From a virus, in the IMG/VR virus record IMGVR_UViG_3300042472_001110, positions 1 to 23,602 of that record: 23,602 nucleotides of DNA. One strand, 5' to 3'. The first letter of the stretch is position 1, and each line of letters opens with the position of its first letter. The position numbers and the translations under genes are program-made. Below, piece by piece: positions 12,820-21,456 of the stretch. The notes beneath the pieces were generated by a model. The model was given only the letters and a program-made list of their open reading frames with translations. It was not told the origin of the DNA and made no database searches.

Positions 12820-15800
12820 TTAAGGAAACGGAGTGAGGGAGACGATCATACGATAATTCTGCTGATATACATCATCATACGTTCCAGCTGGGTTTGTTGC
12901 ATCTTCACTACCTACACCCGGACCGTAGTAGAAAAGCCATCCGGGTGTATAGACATGCACATATTCCCCTAATTCTTCATCATAATATGTTTCCACGTAG
13001 GTCGCGTTAAGATACCATGCCAGCCAGAATGTCTCGTCGTAAGTGCCGTTGAAGAAGCTACCTTCGTAATAATCGTTCGTAGCTGCGCCAATCATCCCAC
13101 CAAACGGGCCGTTGACGACCCACGTCATCGTAAAGTCTGTCTCCGGACCATCAGGATATTGATAGTGTCTGACATAGATTGTTTCAGGGAGACTGCCAAC
13201 TGTTGGTGTTGGTGTAGGAGTTACTGATGTTGGTGTTGGTGTAGGAGTTACCGGTGTAGGAGTTACTGTTGGTGTAGGTGTTGGTGTTGGGCATGCGCCG
13301 CTGGTGACAGTGGCGTAGTAAGGCGGAAACGCGCCAGGAATATAATAACCATCAGGTGAAGAGCCGTCGTTGTAGTAATAGCTGGATACATAATTAGGAT
13401 CGTCCAGCTCCCAATATGATGTATAGATGTTATAGTCGAGTGTGAACGTGCCTCCAGGACCTGTGCCGGTGTATCCGATGACAACATTCCCAGACATGTT
13501 GAATTGCGTCTCCGTGGTAACATATGGGTCATACGTTGCCTGAGTGTACTCGACGCAGATGGTTTCGATACCTAATCCAGTAGGTGTTACTGTTGGTGTT
13601 ACAGTAGGTGTTACTGTAGGTGTAGGAGTATTAGTAGGAGTTATTGTTGGTGTTATTGTTGGTGTAGGTGTATTAGTAGGAGTATTAGTAGGAGTATTAG
13701 TAGGAGTTATTGTTGGTGTTATTGTTGGTGTAGGTGTATTAGTAGGAGTATTAGTAGGAGTATTAGTAGGAGTATTAGTAGGAGTTATTGTTGGTGTTAT
13801 TGTTGGTGTAGGAGTATTAGTAGGAGTATTAGTAGGAGTTATTGTTGGTGTTATTGTTGGTGTTATTGTTGGTGTAGGAGTATTAGTAGGAGTTATTGTT
13901 GGTGTTATTGTTGGTGTAGGAGTATTAGTAGGAGTATTAGTAGGAGTTATTGTTGGTGTTATTGTTGGTGTTACTGTAGGTGTAGGAGTATTAGTAGGTG
14001 TATTAGTAGGAGTTATTGTTGGTGTTACAGTAGGTGTTACTGTAGGTGTTACTGTATTAGTAGGAGTATTAGTAGGAGTCACTGTAGGCGTTACTGTAGG
14101 CGTTACTGTAGGTGTATTAGTAGGTGTTACTGTTGGTGTAAGTGTAATAGTAGGTGTTATTGTTGGGGTAGGTGTCGGTGATAGGAAGAGGGTAGGCGTT
14201 ACTGTTGGTGTAAGTGTAATAGTAGGTGTTACTGTAGGTGTAGGAGTATTAGTAGGGGTTACTGTAGGCGTTACTGTAGGGGTTACTGTAGGGGTTACTG
14301 TTGGTGTTACTGTATTAGTAGGAGTATTAGTAGGAGTTACTGTAGGCGTTACTGTAGGGGTTACTGTTGGTGTAGGTGTATTAGTAGGTGTATTAGTAGG
14401 AGTTATTGTTGGTGTTACTGTAGGTGTTACTGTAGGTGTTACTGTAGGTGTTACTGTATTAGTAGGAGTATTAGTAGGAGTATTAGTAGGAGTATTAGTA
14501 GGAGTTATTGTTGGTGTTACTGTATTAGTAGGTGTATTAGTCGGAGTTATTGTTGGTGTTATTGTTGGTGTTATTGTTGGTGTAGGTGTATTAGTAGGAG
14601 TTATTGTTGGTGTTATAGTAGGCGTTACTGTAGGTGTTACTGTAGGTGTTACTGTTGGTGTAGGTGTATTAGTAGGTGTATTAGTAGGAGTTACTGTAGG
14701 CGTTACTGTTGGTGTAGGTGTATTAGTAGGTGTATTAGTAGGAGTTACTGTAGGCGTTACTGTTGGTGTAGGTGTATTAGTAGGCGTTACTGTTGGTGTA
14801 GGTGTATTAGTAGGCGTTACAGTTGGTGTAGTTGTATTAGTAGGAGTTATTGTTGGTGTTACTGTATTAGTAGGAGTTACTGTTGGTGTTACTGTTGGAG
14901 TAGGGGTATTAGTAGGAGTTACTGTTGGTGTAGGAGTTATTGTTGGTGTAGGTGTGGGTGTAGGAGTACACAGGTTAAGTGCGTAAGCTGTTTCGATAGC
15001 AATATTAGTTACCTTACTAGAAGTTATTTTGTGTGTAGCTTGAGCTTGAATAGTGATTACCTCATTAGGTATACAATTTACATACAATGTAAAGTCTTTA
15101 GTTTCGCCAGGCTGTATTACAGTTGTTCCTTCAGAATTAGAAGAATTACTCATTACACTAACAACTAAATCATATTCTCCAGGGTAACCTATTTCTGACA
15201 TTGTTACACTGAACATAACTCTTGTATCATACGGTTCACCTGTTGCAGGATCATAACAATCTTCAGATGGGTAACCGTCAGTATTGCTTATATCTACGCT
15301 ACTAATAGTGAGAGTAGGCGGTGGCTCCGACGATGTTGTATCACACTCTCCCCATGTATAGCTATAGCCGAGTGTTATATTATTAAGAGAAGTGTTGCTA
15401 GGTAACGTGGAGGGACACACAACTATACTATTATATACAGTAAGTGGAAAGACAAACCGTGTAGCGTTAAACTTATTGGTTCGTTGTGTTATATCTCCAT
15501 CTTTTACAATTAAGGCTGTTTTTATATTACTATGAACTTCACTATTAGGTTCGCAAGCTATCCCACTATAGCAAGTATTCACTGTATATCTGCGTAATAT
15601 ATTATCTATAGAACTACTTACTTCATTTGGTGTATATGTAGAAAATGTTGATGTATCAATACCCCAATCAAAAAACACAGGATAGTCATCACCCATATTA
15701 GGTAGACGATTAAGAAAACTTCCGTCAGAATTATATATATTGCCTAGTAAAAAAAGCATATTATTATTATAATATAAACTATCGTAGGGTATATTATATG

Positions 15801-16350
15801 TTGTAGATATAATAGGTATTGTATATATATAACCTAAACTATTACCTGTTACAGGTAAATTACCTGTAAAATAAGATGACCAGTTAACTGTCAGTTTATA
15901 TTCAAAGTTAATTATTTGACCTGCGCATAAGCTATATGTTGAAGTGAGAGTATTTCGAGCAAAACTATTAATTTCAGTCCGCTTAATAGCGAATTCATTT
16001 ATCGTAATATTATCTAGAGCTTTACCAGAAGAAAAAGATGCAATATAGACTTTACTTGAAATCGTATCTTGATACGATTCGACAATATCTCTATATATGT
16101 TTTTAAATTCCGTTTCAGCTATTACACCTGAAAGTCCGTAGCCTGATACACCGGGCAGACTACTACTCGACCCTATATCTAAATAACTAATAATGTTAGG
16201 TATGTCGTAATAGTGAAGATCTACTAAACCACACGATAAAATAGTATTATTACACCAAGGTGACGTATATACAATAGTATCATTATCCTTTACGGAGAAT
16301 CTATATTGACCCTTAAGTTTAATATCAACATTTATATTATCATGTATCAT
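12820..16350 (-). CDS. Giant tail adhesin with Thr-Pro repeat stalk and duplicated C-terminal head domain
   Basis: A 1176-aa protein. Residues 1-345 are Ser/Thr/Asn/Tyr-rich beta-type sequence with no family recognised. About 347-455 looks like an Ig/CARDB-type beta-sandwich ([10 protein letters not shown], then [15 protein letters not shown]). About 462-925 is an almost unbroken Thr-Pro stalk of [12 protein letters not shown] and TPTP units. A domain of about 90 residues starting ETICVEYTQ (about 932-1019), a second shorter Thr-Pro linker (about 1020-1055), and a related domain starting ETIYVRHYQ (about 1059-1176) complete it. The two heads share the ETIxV start and a T-x-F-x-M strand. This fits a receptor-binding or surface-adhering fibre. 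Its ATG overlaps the upstream lectin-like gene by 4 nt. The head-coding DNA looks richer in G+C than its neighbours. Confidence 0.8.
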   Translation of the reverse strand: MIHDNINVDIKLKGQYRFSVKDNDTIVYTSPWCNNTILSCGLVDLHYYDIPNIISYLDIGSSSSLPGVSGYGLSGVIAETEFKNIYRDIVESYQDTISSKVYIASFSSGKALDNITINEFAIKRTEINSFARNTLTSTYSLCAGQIINFEYKLTVNWSSYFTGNLPVTGNSLGYIYTIPIISTTYNIPYDSLYYNNNMLFLLGNIYNSDGSFLNRLPNMGDDYPVFFDWGIDTSTFSTYTPNEVSSSIDNILRRYTVNTCYSGIACEPNSEVHSNIKTALIVKDGDITQRTNKFNATRFVFPLTVYNSIVVCPSTLPSNTSLNNITLGYSYTWGECDTTSSEPPPTLTISSVDISNTDGYPSEDCYDPATGEPYDTRVMFSVTMSEIGYPGEYDLVVSVMSNSSNSEGTTVIQPGETKDFTLYVNCIPNEVITIQAQATHKITSSKVTNIAIETAYALNLCTPTPTPTPTITPTPTVTPTNTPTPTVTPTVTPTNTVTPTITPTNTTTPTVTPTNTPTPTVTPTNTPTPTVTPTVTPTNTPTNTPTPTVTPTVTPTNTPTNTPTPTVTPTVTPTVTPTITPTITPTNTPTPTITPTITPTITPTNTPTNTVTPTITPTNTPTNTPTNTPTNTVTPTVTPTVTPTVTPTITPTNTPTNTPTPTVTPTVTPTVTPTNTPTNTVTPTVTPTVTPTVTPTVTPTNTPTPTVTPTITLTPTVTPTLFLSPTPTPTITPTITLTPTVTPTNTPTVTPTVTPTVTPTNTPTNTVTPTVTPTVTPTITPTNTPTNTPTPTVTPTITPTITPTNTPTNTPTPTITPTITPTNTPTPTITPTITPTITPTNTPTNTPTPTITPTITPTNTPTNTPTNTPTNTPTPTITPTITPTNTPTNTPTNTPTPTITPTITPTNTPTPTVTPTVTPTVTPTGLGIETICVEYTQATYDPYVTTETQFNMSGNVVIGYTGTGPGGTFTLDYNIYTSYWELDDPNYVSSYYYNDGSSPDGYYIPGAFPPYYATVTSGACPTPTPTPTVTPTPVTPTPTPTSVTPTPTPTVGSLPETIYVRHYQYPDGPETDFTMTWVVNGPFGGMIGAATNDYYEGSFFNGTYDETFWLAWYLNATYVETYYDEELGEYVHVYTPGWLFYYGPGVGSEDATNPAGTYDDVYQQNYRMIVSLTPFP
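13575..14966. repeat. 1.4-kb degenerate minisatellite encoding the Thr-Pro stalk
   Basis: About 1.39 kb is made of 6- and 12-nt units, on the plus strand GTAGGA/GTAGGT joined to GTTACT, GTTATT or GTATTA, in shuffled higher-order blocks. Translated on the minus strand it gives T-P-T-x with x = V, I, N or P. One irregular island (about 14160-14200) encodes LFLSP. A second short tract with the same coding sense lies at about 13199-13292. Repeats of this kind change length easily by slippage or unequal recombination. Confidence 0.9.
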
Positions 16351-17519
16351 ATATATTTTGCAGAAATGGTTGTACTATATGCACCAATCGGTACAAAGCT
16401 AGTATTATTTAAAAATAATGATGTTGCAGATGATAATTTCCAGTACTCACAAAACATATCTTTATATATTCTATACTTACTGTCAGAAGATACATAATTA
16501 AATATATCCTTACGAGTTAAATTCACATTTATTGCACTAGTACCATCAAATACGCTCAATCTATATCCAAAGTTGTATCTATCTTCTGTAATACCTGTAA
16601 GACTATCAACCGAAGTTATTCTTGCATAAGTTATTGTGTGTGTGGGGCATATACTGTATACAGCATTATTATCTACAATAGGTATTACAAATTCCTCCAA
16701 TGGAGGTATAGGTGGTCGCGAAGGAGGAATTGTTGGAATTATAGGTCTGACAGGTAAGATTTTTACCCCACTCAAAGTAGTATTTACTATTGTTGTTACC
16801 TCACCAGATAAAAAATTACCCTCTGTATGGAAATTTCTAAAATATATAGTACCTATTTTATTAGGATCGTTACTACTTATAGGTGTCGCAAAAGATGCTC
16901 CAACTTTATACATAGTATTACTTGTAATATCTAAATTTACATCTTTTACTAGTAGGGATTTAAAATCATCGTCAGGAGTACTCCTATAATCAACATACAA
17001 TGTTCTACCAACATTACCTAGTCTTGCACGAATCGTTTTATAATTTAGCTCACCATCAACAATCTTAAAAGAACTATCTAAGCTTGAAAGAGCAACATTG
17101 TAATTATTTGTATTATAACTATAAGCTGGCCACTTATCACGAATACTAACACTATTAAGAATTCTAGCTGACTCATCAATACCATCGCGGATTACTCTTG
17201 TTCCAGAAAGCGCTGATACAGCAAATAATCCCGTGGTATCAAATCCTACAGCAATTATACCTCCACTTACCCCTGGGGTTAAAGAGCTTGATTGATCACT
17301 ATTAGAAGAAAGTCCTGAATAACCGAGATCAATATTAAAATTACCACCCGATAATATATAATTATTATCCATTATAAATACGGTAAACCCAGCTTCAGTA
17401 TTATTGTTACCGCTTATAGCATAATCAAAAGACCATACAATATCATAATAGGGGGAATACCCGTAGTTAGATGCTATATTGAATGCTTTTGTATTAACCG
17501 TAAACGTAGGGTATACCAT
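16347..17519 (-). CDS. L-type-lectin-like tail adhesin
   Basis: A 390-aa protein. The N-terminal about 235 residues resemble a concanavalin/L-type lectin fold: [20 protein letters not shown], a GYSGL turn, [11 protein letters not shown], then SVSIRDK and a late strand [18 protein letters not shown] Pro-rich hinge ([18 protein letters not shown]) leads to a C-terminal domain of about 100 residues of unknown fold. This layout suits a carbohydrate-binding virion protein. It has an exact late promoter box 6 nt upstream and is coupled by 4 nt to the giant adhesin, so the two may form one fibre. The lectin call is from sequence pattern only. Confidence 0.6.
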   Translation of the reverse strand: MVYPTFTVNTKAFNIASNYGYSPYYDIVWSFDYAISGNNNTEAGFTVFIMDNNYILSGGNFNIDLGYSGLSSNSDQSSSLTPGVSGGIIAVGFDTTGLFAVSALSGTRVIRDGIDESARILNSVSIRDKWPAYSYNTNNYNVALSSLDSSFKIVDGELNYKTIRARLGNVGRTLYVDYRSTPDDDFKSLLVKDVNLDITSNTMYKVGASFATPISSNDPNKIGTIYFRNFHTEGNFLSGEVTTIVNTTLSGVKILPVRPIIPTIPPSRPPIPPLEEFVIPIVDNNAVYSICPTHTITYARITSVDSLTGITEDRYNFGYRLSVFDGTSAINVNLTRKDIFNYVSSDSKYRIYKDMFCEYWKLSSATSLFLNNTSFVPIGAYSTTISAKYI

Positions 17520-17525
17520 ATAGTT

Positions 17526-17533
17526 TATTTATA
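17526..17533 (-). promoter_or_regulatory. T4-type late promoter box (TATAAATA)
   Basis: An exact TATAAATA lies 6 nt upstream of the ATG at 17519. It lies immediately after the stop of the 70-aa gene. Predicted leader is about 1 nt. Confidence 0.65.
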
Positions 17534-17746
17534 TCAAGAGTCCTTGGTAAAGACACAAGTCATAGAATCTTTAGATTTAAATCGCGTGACATGCTTTACA
17601 GAATAACCTAACCGCTTATATTCACGATATAATATATCAAAATATTCCATTTCAAAATTAATAATTACACTATTACGCGAATCATCGATTAGTATATAGT
17701 CTGAAAATTCTTCCCCAAGCGCTAATACTCTGTCTGGAATAGCCAC
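17534..17746 (-). CDS. Small hypothetical protein
   Basis: A 70-aa protein, not recognised. The start is GTG at 17746. The ATG two bases earlier is out of frame. It has alternating strands and helices (DYILIDDSRNSVIINFEMEY; SVKHVTRFK), like a small alpha/beta fold. A degenerate late box (ATTAAATA) is at the leaderless distance. It sits among tail genes and could be a chaperone or regulator, but nothing in the sequence shows this. Confidence 0.6.
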   Translation of the reverse strand: MAIPDRVLALGEEFSDYILIDDSRNSVIINFEMEYFDILYREYKRLGYSVKHVTRFKSKDSMTCVFTKDS

Positions 17747-17751
17747 ATAAC

Positions 17752-17759
17752 TATTTAAT
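17752..17759 (-). promoter_or_regulatory. Degenerate late promoter box (ATTAAATA)
   Basis: ATTAAATA keeps the last six bases of the consensus and is 5 nt from the GTG at 17746. It overlaps the stop codon of the 53-aa gene upstream. Confidence 0.3.
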
Positions 17760-17916
17760 CATTAAAATAATTTAATATCTGTGTTAACTTATCATTTAAT
17801 TCCTTCACGCGTATAACCTTATTATAATCCTTTACAGAAAGTTTATAAGACTCTACAATTTCTTTAAGAAGTTTAATATCTTCCTCGATCAATCCTTCGA
17901 TAATTAATTCATTCAT
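17755..17916 (-). CDS. Small helical hypothetical protein (53 aa)
   Basis: An open frame of 53 codons begins at the ATG at 17916, 3 nt after the stop of the 562-aa fibre gene. The sequence MNELIIEGLIEEDIKLLKE continues as one long charged helix ending QILNYFND, with a heptad-like pattern. It fills the gap between two genes exactly, which supports it as real. Small helical proteins next to fibre genes are sometimes assembly chaperones, but the function is unknown. Confidence 0.6.
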   Translation of the reverse strand: MNELIIEGLIEEDIKLLKEIVESYKLSVKDYNKVIRVKELNDKLTQILNYFND

Positions 17917-17919
17917 AAA

Positions 17920-19608
17920 TTATATAGTATAACCAACAATTCTTATTGTAATGGCATCATATTTAGAAGGTGATATTCTAAAAGCGCATGTTAAATTACC
18001 GTTGGCCGCAGCAGATAGTGGTATAAACACTTGACTACCACTACGTATACTATCACCACTACCAGATGCACGGCTTGATCCTACTAGATATTCATATGTA
18101 TCTGGTGAAGTTGGACCAGTAAGAAGACTTTCATTAGGAGCAGATACAACAAATCTATCCATATTACCACCATCAGGGCCAGATTTTTTAATTTCACAAT
18201 CAACAATTAAATTCTTTGCAGCTGGTGATACATTATATAGTGTCTGAGTTCGAGCGCCGGCGGCAGTAAAAGAGGTTATCTTGGGGTATGCAGAAATTGT
18301 TGTAGTAACTGATGTAGTACTAGAAGACTGCGGTTCAGAATATATTGTTACAGGTCGTTTTAAGAACGCAATAGGTGAATTTTCGTTGTAAATATCTGTA
18401 CCCGTTACTTGTGTAATAGTACCAGCTGGGTATGCTATACTAGATGTACTCGCTACCGTGGTTACACGTCCGTATGTATCTACAGTAAACGAACTACCAC
18501 CAACTATAGTTTGACCTGTAATTATCGCTGGTAAACCTACCTTAATATTACCAGATAAAGTACCTATAGCACTACCTGTAACATCGACACCATTAACTGT
18601 ACCTGTTAACCCATTATTAATAGTAAACGTGGAAGATACAACATAATCAGGTTTAGCTTTTATTATATAAAGCATACCTGTTGCACTCAAGGTTGAATTA
18701 GTACCTGATGAAACACTAACTAATGTAGATGAAGAAGGCGAATTACTAACACCGTAAATTGTTTTGTTAATTAAATTAGGTACATTAAAGTTAGCACCAC
18801 TACCCCCAAAGGAGTAACCAACTACGGCAGATAGTTCAGGGTAACTAGCACCTACAACAGATTGACCGTTACACAGTAACCAACCTGCAGGTGCATTAGC
18901 TGAAGAAACGTAAGGCATAATAGAACCTACAGCAATTTGACCGGCTGTACCTGCTACAAACACAGTCGTAGGAGTAGCAGCATTGCTCCACGATAAGTTA
19001 CCAGATATGTCAGAAGTAAGATAAAGATCTGAACCAACGCCGCCTGTTGGCCAGCTATAATTAACAGAATTAATAGATAAGTTCTGCGGTAAACTCAAAT
19101 AAGTACTATTTAGAGGTGTAATGCGATCTGTCTTAATACTGCTGCTGAGTGATATTTTATTTGTACCATCTAGGGATATTGAGTTACCTAGTAAATTTGA
19201 AGATATATTACCAGCAGATAAAGTACCTACTCTTATACCGTTAGTATTACTTACAACAACCGTACTATCCGCTGCAGTATACACACCTCCCACCTCGACC
19301 CAGTTATTAATATTGCTAGCTGAGCCTGATAAATGGTGGACATATAACTTATTATTATCTGTATCAAAAGCATAATCACCTACAACAGCTCCAACAAAAT
19401 CAGTTACAGCAGTTGAGCTACCTGCATAGGTACTACCAATAGAGATACCACCCTGTGTTTGACCATCACCCACAAATAAGCGTTTTGTATCTATTGTGTA
19501 ACCTAGTTCACCTTCCGTTAATATTACATTCTGTCTGTCAACATTAGTACCGCGTCTAATTAGAAGTTTAAGTAGTGTATTTTTATTAATTTCAATTTTA
19601 GCTGACAT
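17920..19608 (-). CDS. Tail fibre protein with N-terminal Mtd-like and tail-collar domains
   Basis: A 562-aa protein. Residues about 10-50 contain LLIRRGTNVDRQ, ELGYTIDTKRLFVGDG, a motif found at the N-terminus of many phage fibre and major tropism determinant-like proteins. About 225-285 is a phage tail-collar domain: VGSIMPYVSSANAPAGWLLC, then YPELSAVVGYSFGG and FNVPNLINKTIYG. The rest is Ser/Thr/Gly-rich beta repeat with a C-terminal beta domain of about 130 residues (ITSFTAAGARTQTLYNVSP to the end). It acts in host binding on the virion. The N-terminus is paralogous to the 19622-20722 product. A late box lies 14 nt upstream, within the end of that gene. Confidence 0.8.
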   Translation of the reverse strand: MSAKIEINKNTLLKLLIRRGTNVDRQNVILTEGELGYTIDTKRLFVGDGQTQGGISIGSTYAGSSTAVTDFVGAVVGDYAFDTDNNKLYVHHLSGSASNINNWVEVGGVYTAADSTVVVSNTNGIRVGTLSAGNISSNLLGNSISLDGTNKISLSSSIKTDRITPLNSTYLSLPQNLSINSVNYSWPTGGVGSDLYLTSDISGNLSWSNAATPTTVFVAGTAGQIAVGSIMPYVSSANAPAGWLLCNGQSVVGASYPELSAVVGYSFGGSGANFNVPNLINKTIYGVSNSPSSSTLVSVSSGTNSTLSATGMLYIIKAKPDYVVSSTFTINNGLTGTVNGVDVTGSAIGTLSGNIKVGLPAIITGQTIVGGSSFTVDTYGRVTTVASTSSIAYPAGTITQVTGTDIYNENSPIAFLKRPVTIYSEPQSSSTTSVTTTISAYPKITSFTAAGARTQTLYNVSPAAKNLIVDCEIKKSGPDGGNMDRFVVSAPNESLLTGPTSPDTYEYLVGSSRASGSGDSIRSGSQVFIPLSAAANGNLTCAFRISPSKYDAITIRIVGYTI

Positions 19609-19621
19609 TGATTAAGGGGAG

Positions 19622-20722
19622 TTATTTATAAGAAAAGATTGGTATTGCGAATCTATCCACCGATGTACCGTTTTGTGAGTTAACAGATTCAAAAGTAATA
19701 AATCCTGCAGAAGATAGTTGCTTTGTTACTGACGCTGTAAAGTTAGAATTCCAAGATAGTGTATTTACTAATGTATTACCACGATAGCCAGATAGTGCAG
19801 ATATTCCTGCACCTGTTGTCTGTAGAGGAAACCCTGCATAACTACCATTACCGGCAGATAAAGTATCTATTATAGAATTATAAGAAGATAATGCTCTACC
19901 TTTCGAATCGAATACTATATTTCTAAATATATTACCGGAATCACCAGCACCCCCAAAATTTGCCAGTTTTATTTGACCGCCAACATTTTGAATATCTGTA
20001 GTAAGCGTATCGTTAATTGTTGCTTGTAATTTATCACCTACAATATCTAAACCAGCTCCGAAAGAATCAGCACTAAGCGAATAAGCTGTTACTGTACCTA
20101 CTGGTAACGCCGTAAGTGTTAGTGTTGTACTATTGTATCCGAAATACGCTGTATCTGCGTTAACACCTATTATAGTACCACTACCACCCTGTAATCCGTT
20201 ACCGAGTGCAGAAGAAGCGATATGCTTTTGATCAATTACACCTACCGATAGTACATTTGTTGATGTTACTTTTAGAGTAATATTATCTACATTAGCTGAT
20301 ATACCATTATTTACAGTAGCAACCAACCCGCCTGATGCAGCAGACGATAAGAATTTAGTACCTGTTATACCGTTATCTTTTATAATAAGTTGATTGCTAG
20401 AATACGTTAAAGTGCTATTATCTGTTTTTGAACCTATAAAAGCCCAACTATCAGGTAAGCTATAATTTACACCAGTTAATTGGTATAGTAGACTATTATC
20501 ATACACGATATCGCCTATTTGTGCGTTAGTAATATTAGTCCGAGTCTGAGGAGACCATGTAACATTACCAACAATGTTACCACCTGGTAAAACACCATCA
20601 CCAACAAATACACGCTTTGTATCAGTTGTATATCCCAATTCACTCTGCTCGAGAATGACAGATTTTCGTTGTGCGTCTGTACCTCTTCTAATCTTAAGTT
20701 TTATAATTGTAATATCAGGCAT
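19622..20722 (-). CDS. Tail fibre protein, N-terminal paralogue of 562-aa fibre
   Basis: A 366-aa protein. The N-terminus IIKLKIRRGTDAQRKSVIL, SELGYTTDTKRVFVGDG is clearly homologous to that of the 562-aa protein, as is the following SW-AFIG strand region. The middle is Ser/Thr/Gly/Asn-rich beta sequence (SAASGGLVATVNNGISANVD), typical of a trimeric fibre shaft. The C-terminal part (SWNSNFTASVTKQLSSAGF and onwards) differs from the paralogue and lacks the collar domain. It follows the collar protein gene by 22 nt and has no exact late box, so it is probably transcribed with that gene. Confidence 0.8.
   Translation of the reverse strand: MPDITIIKLKIRRGTDAQRKSVILEQSELGYTTDTKRVFVGDGVLPGGNIVGNVTWSPQTRTNITNAQIGDIVYDNSLLYQLTGVNYSLPDSWAFIGSKTDNSTLTYSSNQLIIKDNGITGTKFLSSAASGGLVATVNNGISANVDNITLKVTSTNVLSVGVIDQKHIASSALGNGLQGGSGTIIGVNADTAYFGYNSTTLTLTALPVGTVTAYSLSADSFGAGLDIVGDKLQATINDTLTTDIQNVGGQIKLANFGGAGDSGNIFRNIVFDSKGRALSSYNSIIDTLSAGNGSYAGFPLQTTGAGISALSGYRGNTLVNTLSWNSNFTASVTKQLSSAGFITFESVNSQNGTSVDRFAIPIFSYK
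19623..19630 (-). promoter_or_regulatory. T4-type late promoter box (TATAAATA)
   Basis: An exact TATAAATA is built into the last codons of the 366-aa fibre gene (TAT AAA TAA). It is 14 nt from the ATG at 19608, the longest spacing seen. The predicted leader is about 8-9 nt and lacks a Shine-Dalgarno sequence. Confidence 0.6.
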
Positions 20723-20744
20723 AAAGTTAAAAATATCTAGTTAA

Positions 20745-21437
20745 TTAAGCCGTTCTTTGCCATACATACAAGCCAAACCCAGGAGGTGTATTGTTATGAG
20801 GTTGATTACTACCTATGTAAGAAGTAAATCCTTGTACTCTTGTTCCTCCAGCAGAAGTTTCCTGTCTACCTTCTGCAAGACCGGGCATATCTATAAAAGT
20901 TTCACCATATACGAAAGATGAATTTCCCGCTGCACGTGTGTCATCTGCAGTACCATTAAGATGTCTATGATTTGGCATTTCAGGGATGGTTAATAGATGT
21001 TGATATTCACCGCCTGTATTATTTCCAGCTGTAAAGGTTTTAAATACTCCGTCAACAGTATCACTACCGACACCTACTAAAAATCTCCCTTGACTTACCT
21101 GCGACCAGGTTGTACCAGTCCAGCCAGTTCTTGTACCAGGGTTACTATCATTAAAGGTAACAATTATAGAGCTTACAGGGTGTAATACATTTAATAAATT
21201 TAATATATCAAATTGTGTTGAAGCAGAAAGCTTCGATGTTGTGGTCAATGTATCACATGTAAATGGACCACAAACAGTTGCACCATTACACGCTCTACCT
21301 AATTTAAGCGACGACTTGTTACCCAGTCCATCGTAGATATCTATAAGTGTTGATACAGGTAAAGCTTCGCCGTTAGAATGTAACACACCACCGTAGGTAT
21401 CACTAATTTTTGTCTGTGTAAGCTTAGTACTAGCCAT
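20745..21437 (-). CDS. Tail-collar / short tail fibre-like protein
   Basis: A 230-aa protein. The C-terminal half has the pattern of phage tail-collar and gp12-like receptor-binding domains: QGRFLVGVGS, GNNTGGEYQHLLTIPEMPNHRH, and the end SNQPHNNTPPGFGLYVWQRTA. The His residues in EYQH, HRH and QPHN resemble metal-binding His of short tail fibres. A Cys-containing segment (ACNGATVCGPFTC) is at about 48-60. It probably binds a host receptor or caps the baseplate. It has an exact late box 7 nt upstream. Confidence 0.8.
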   Translation of the reverse strand: MASTKLTQTKISDTYGGVLHSNGEALPVSTLIDIYDGLGNKSSLKLGRACNGATVCGPFTCDTLTTTSKLSASTQFDILNLLNVLHPVSSIIVTFNDSNPGTRTGWTGTTWSQVSQGRFLVGVGSDTVDGVFKTFTAGNNTGGEYQHLLTIPEMPNHRHLNGTADDTRAAGNSSFVYGETFIDMPGLAEGRQETSAGGTRVQGFTSYIGSNQPHNNTPPGFGLYVWQRTA

Positions 21438-21444
21438 TTTATTA

Positions 21445-21452
21445 TATTTATA
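21445..21452 (-). promoter_or_regulatory. T4-type late promoter box (TATAAATA)
   Basis: An exact TATAAATA lies 7 nt upstream of the ATG at 21437, in the 19-nt gap after the 680-aa gene. Predicted leader is about 2 nt. Confidence 0.65.
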
Positions 21453-21456
21453 CCGG

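Noticed and set aside
13575-14966. CRISPR array
   Set aside because: The repeats are 6-12 nt, directly adjacent and in coding frame. There are no unique spacers.
13544-14986. A 480-codon plus-strand open frame of Gly-Val repeats opposite the Thr-Pro stalk
   Set aside because: It exists only because the 6-nt repeat lacks stop codons in that frame. The minus-strand frame continues into real domains on both sides, while this one does not.
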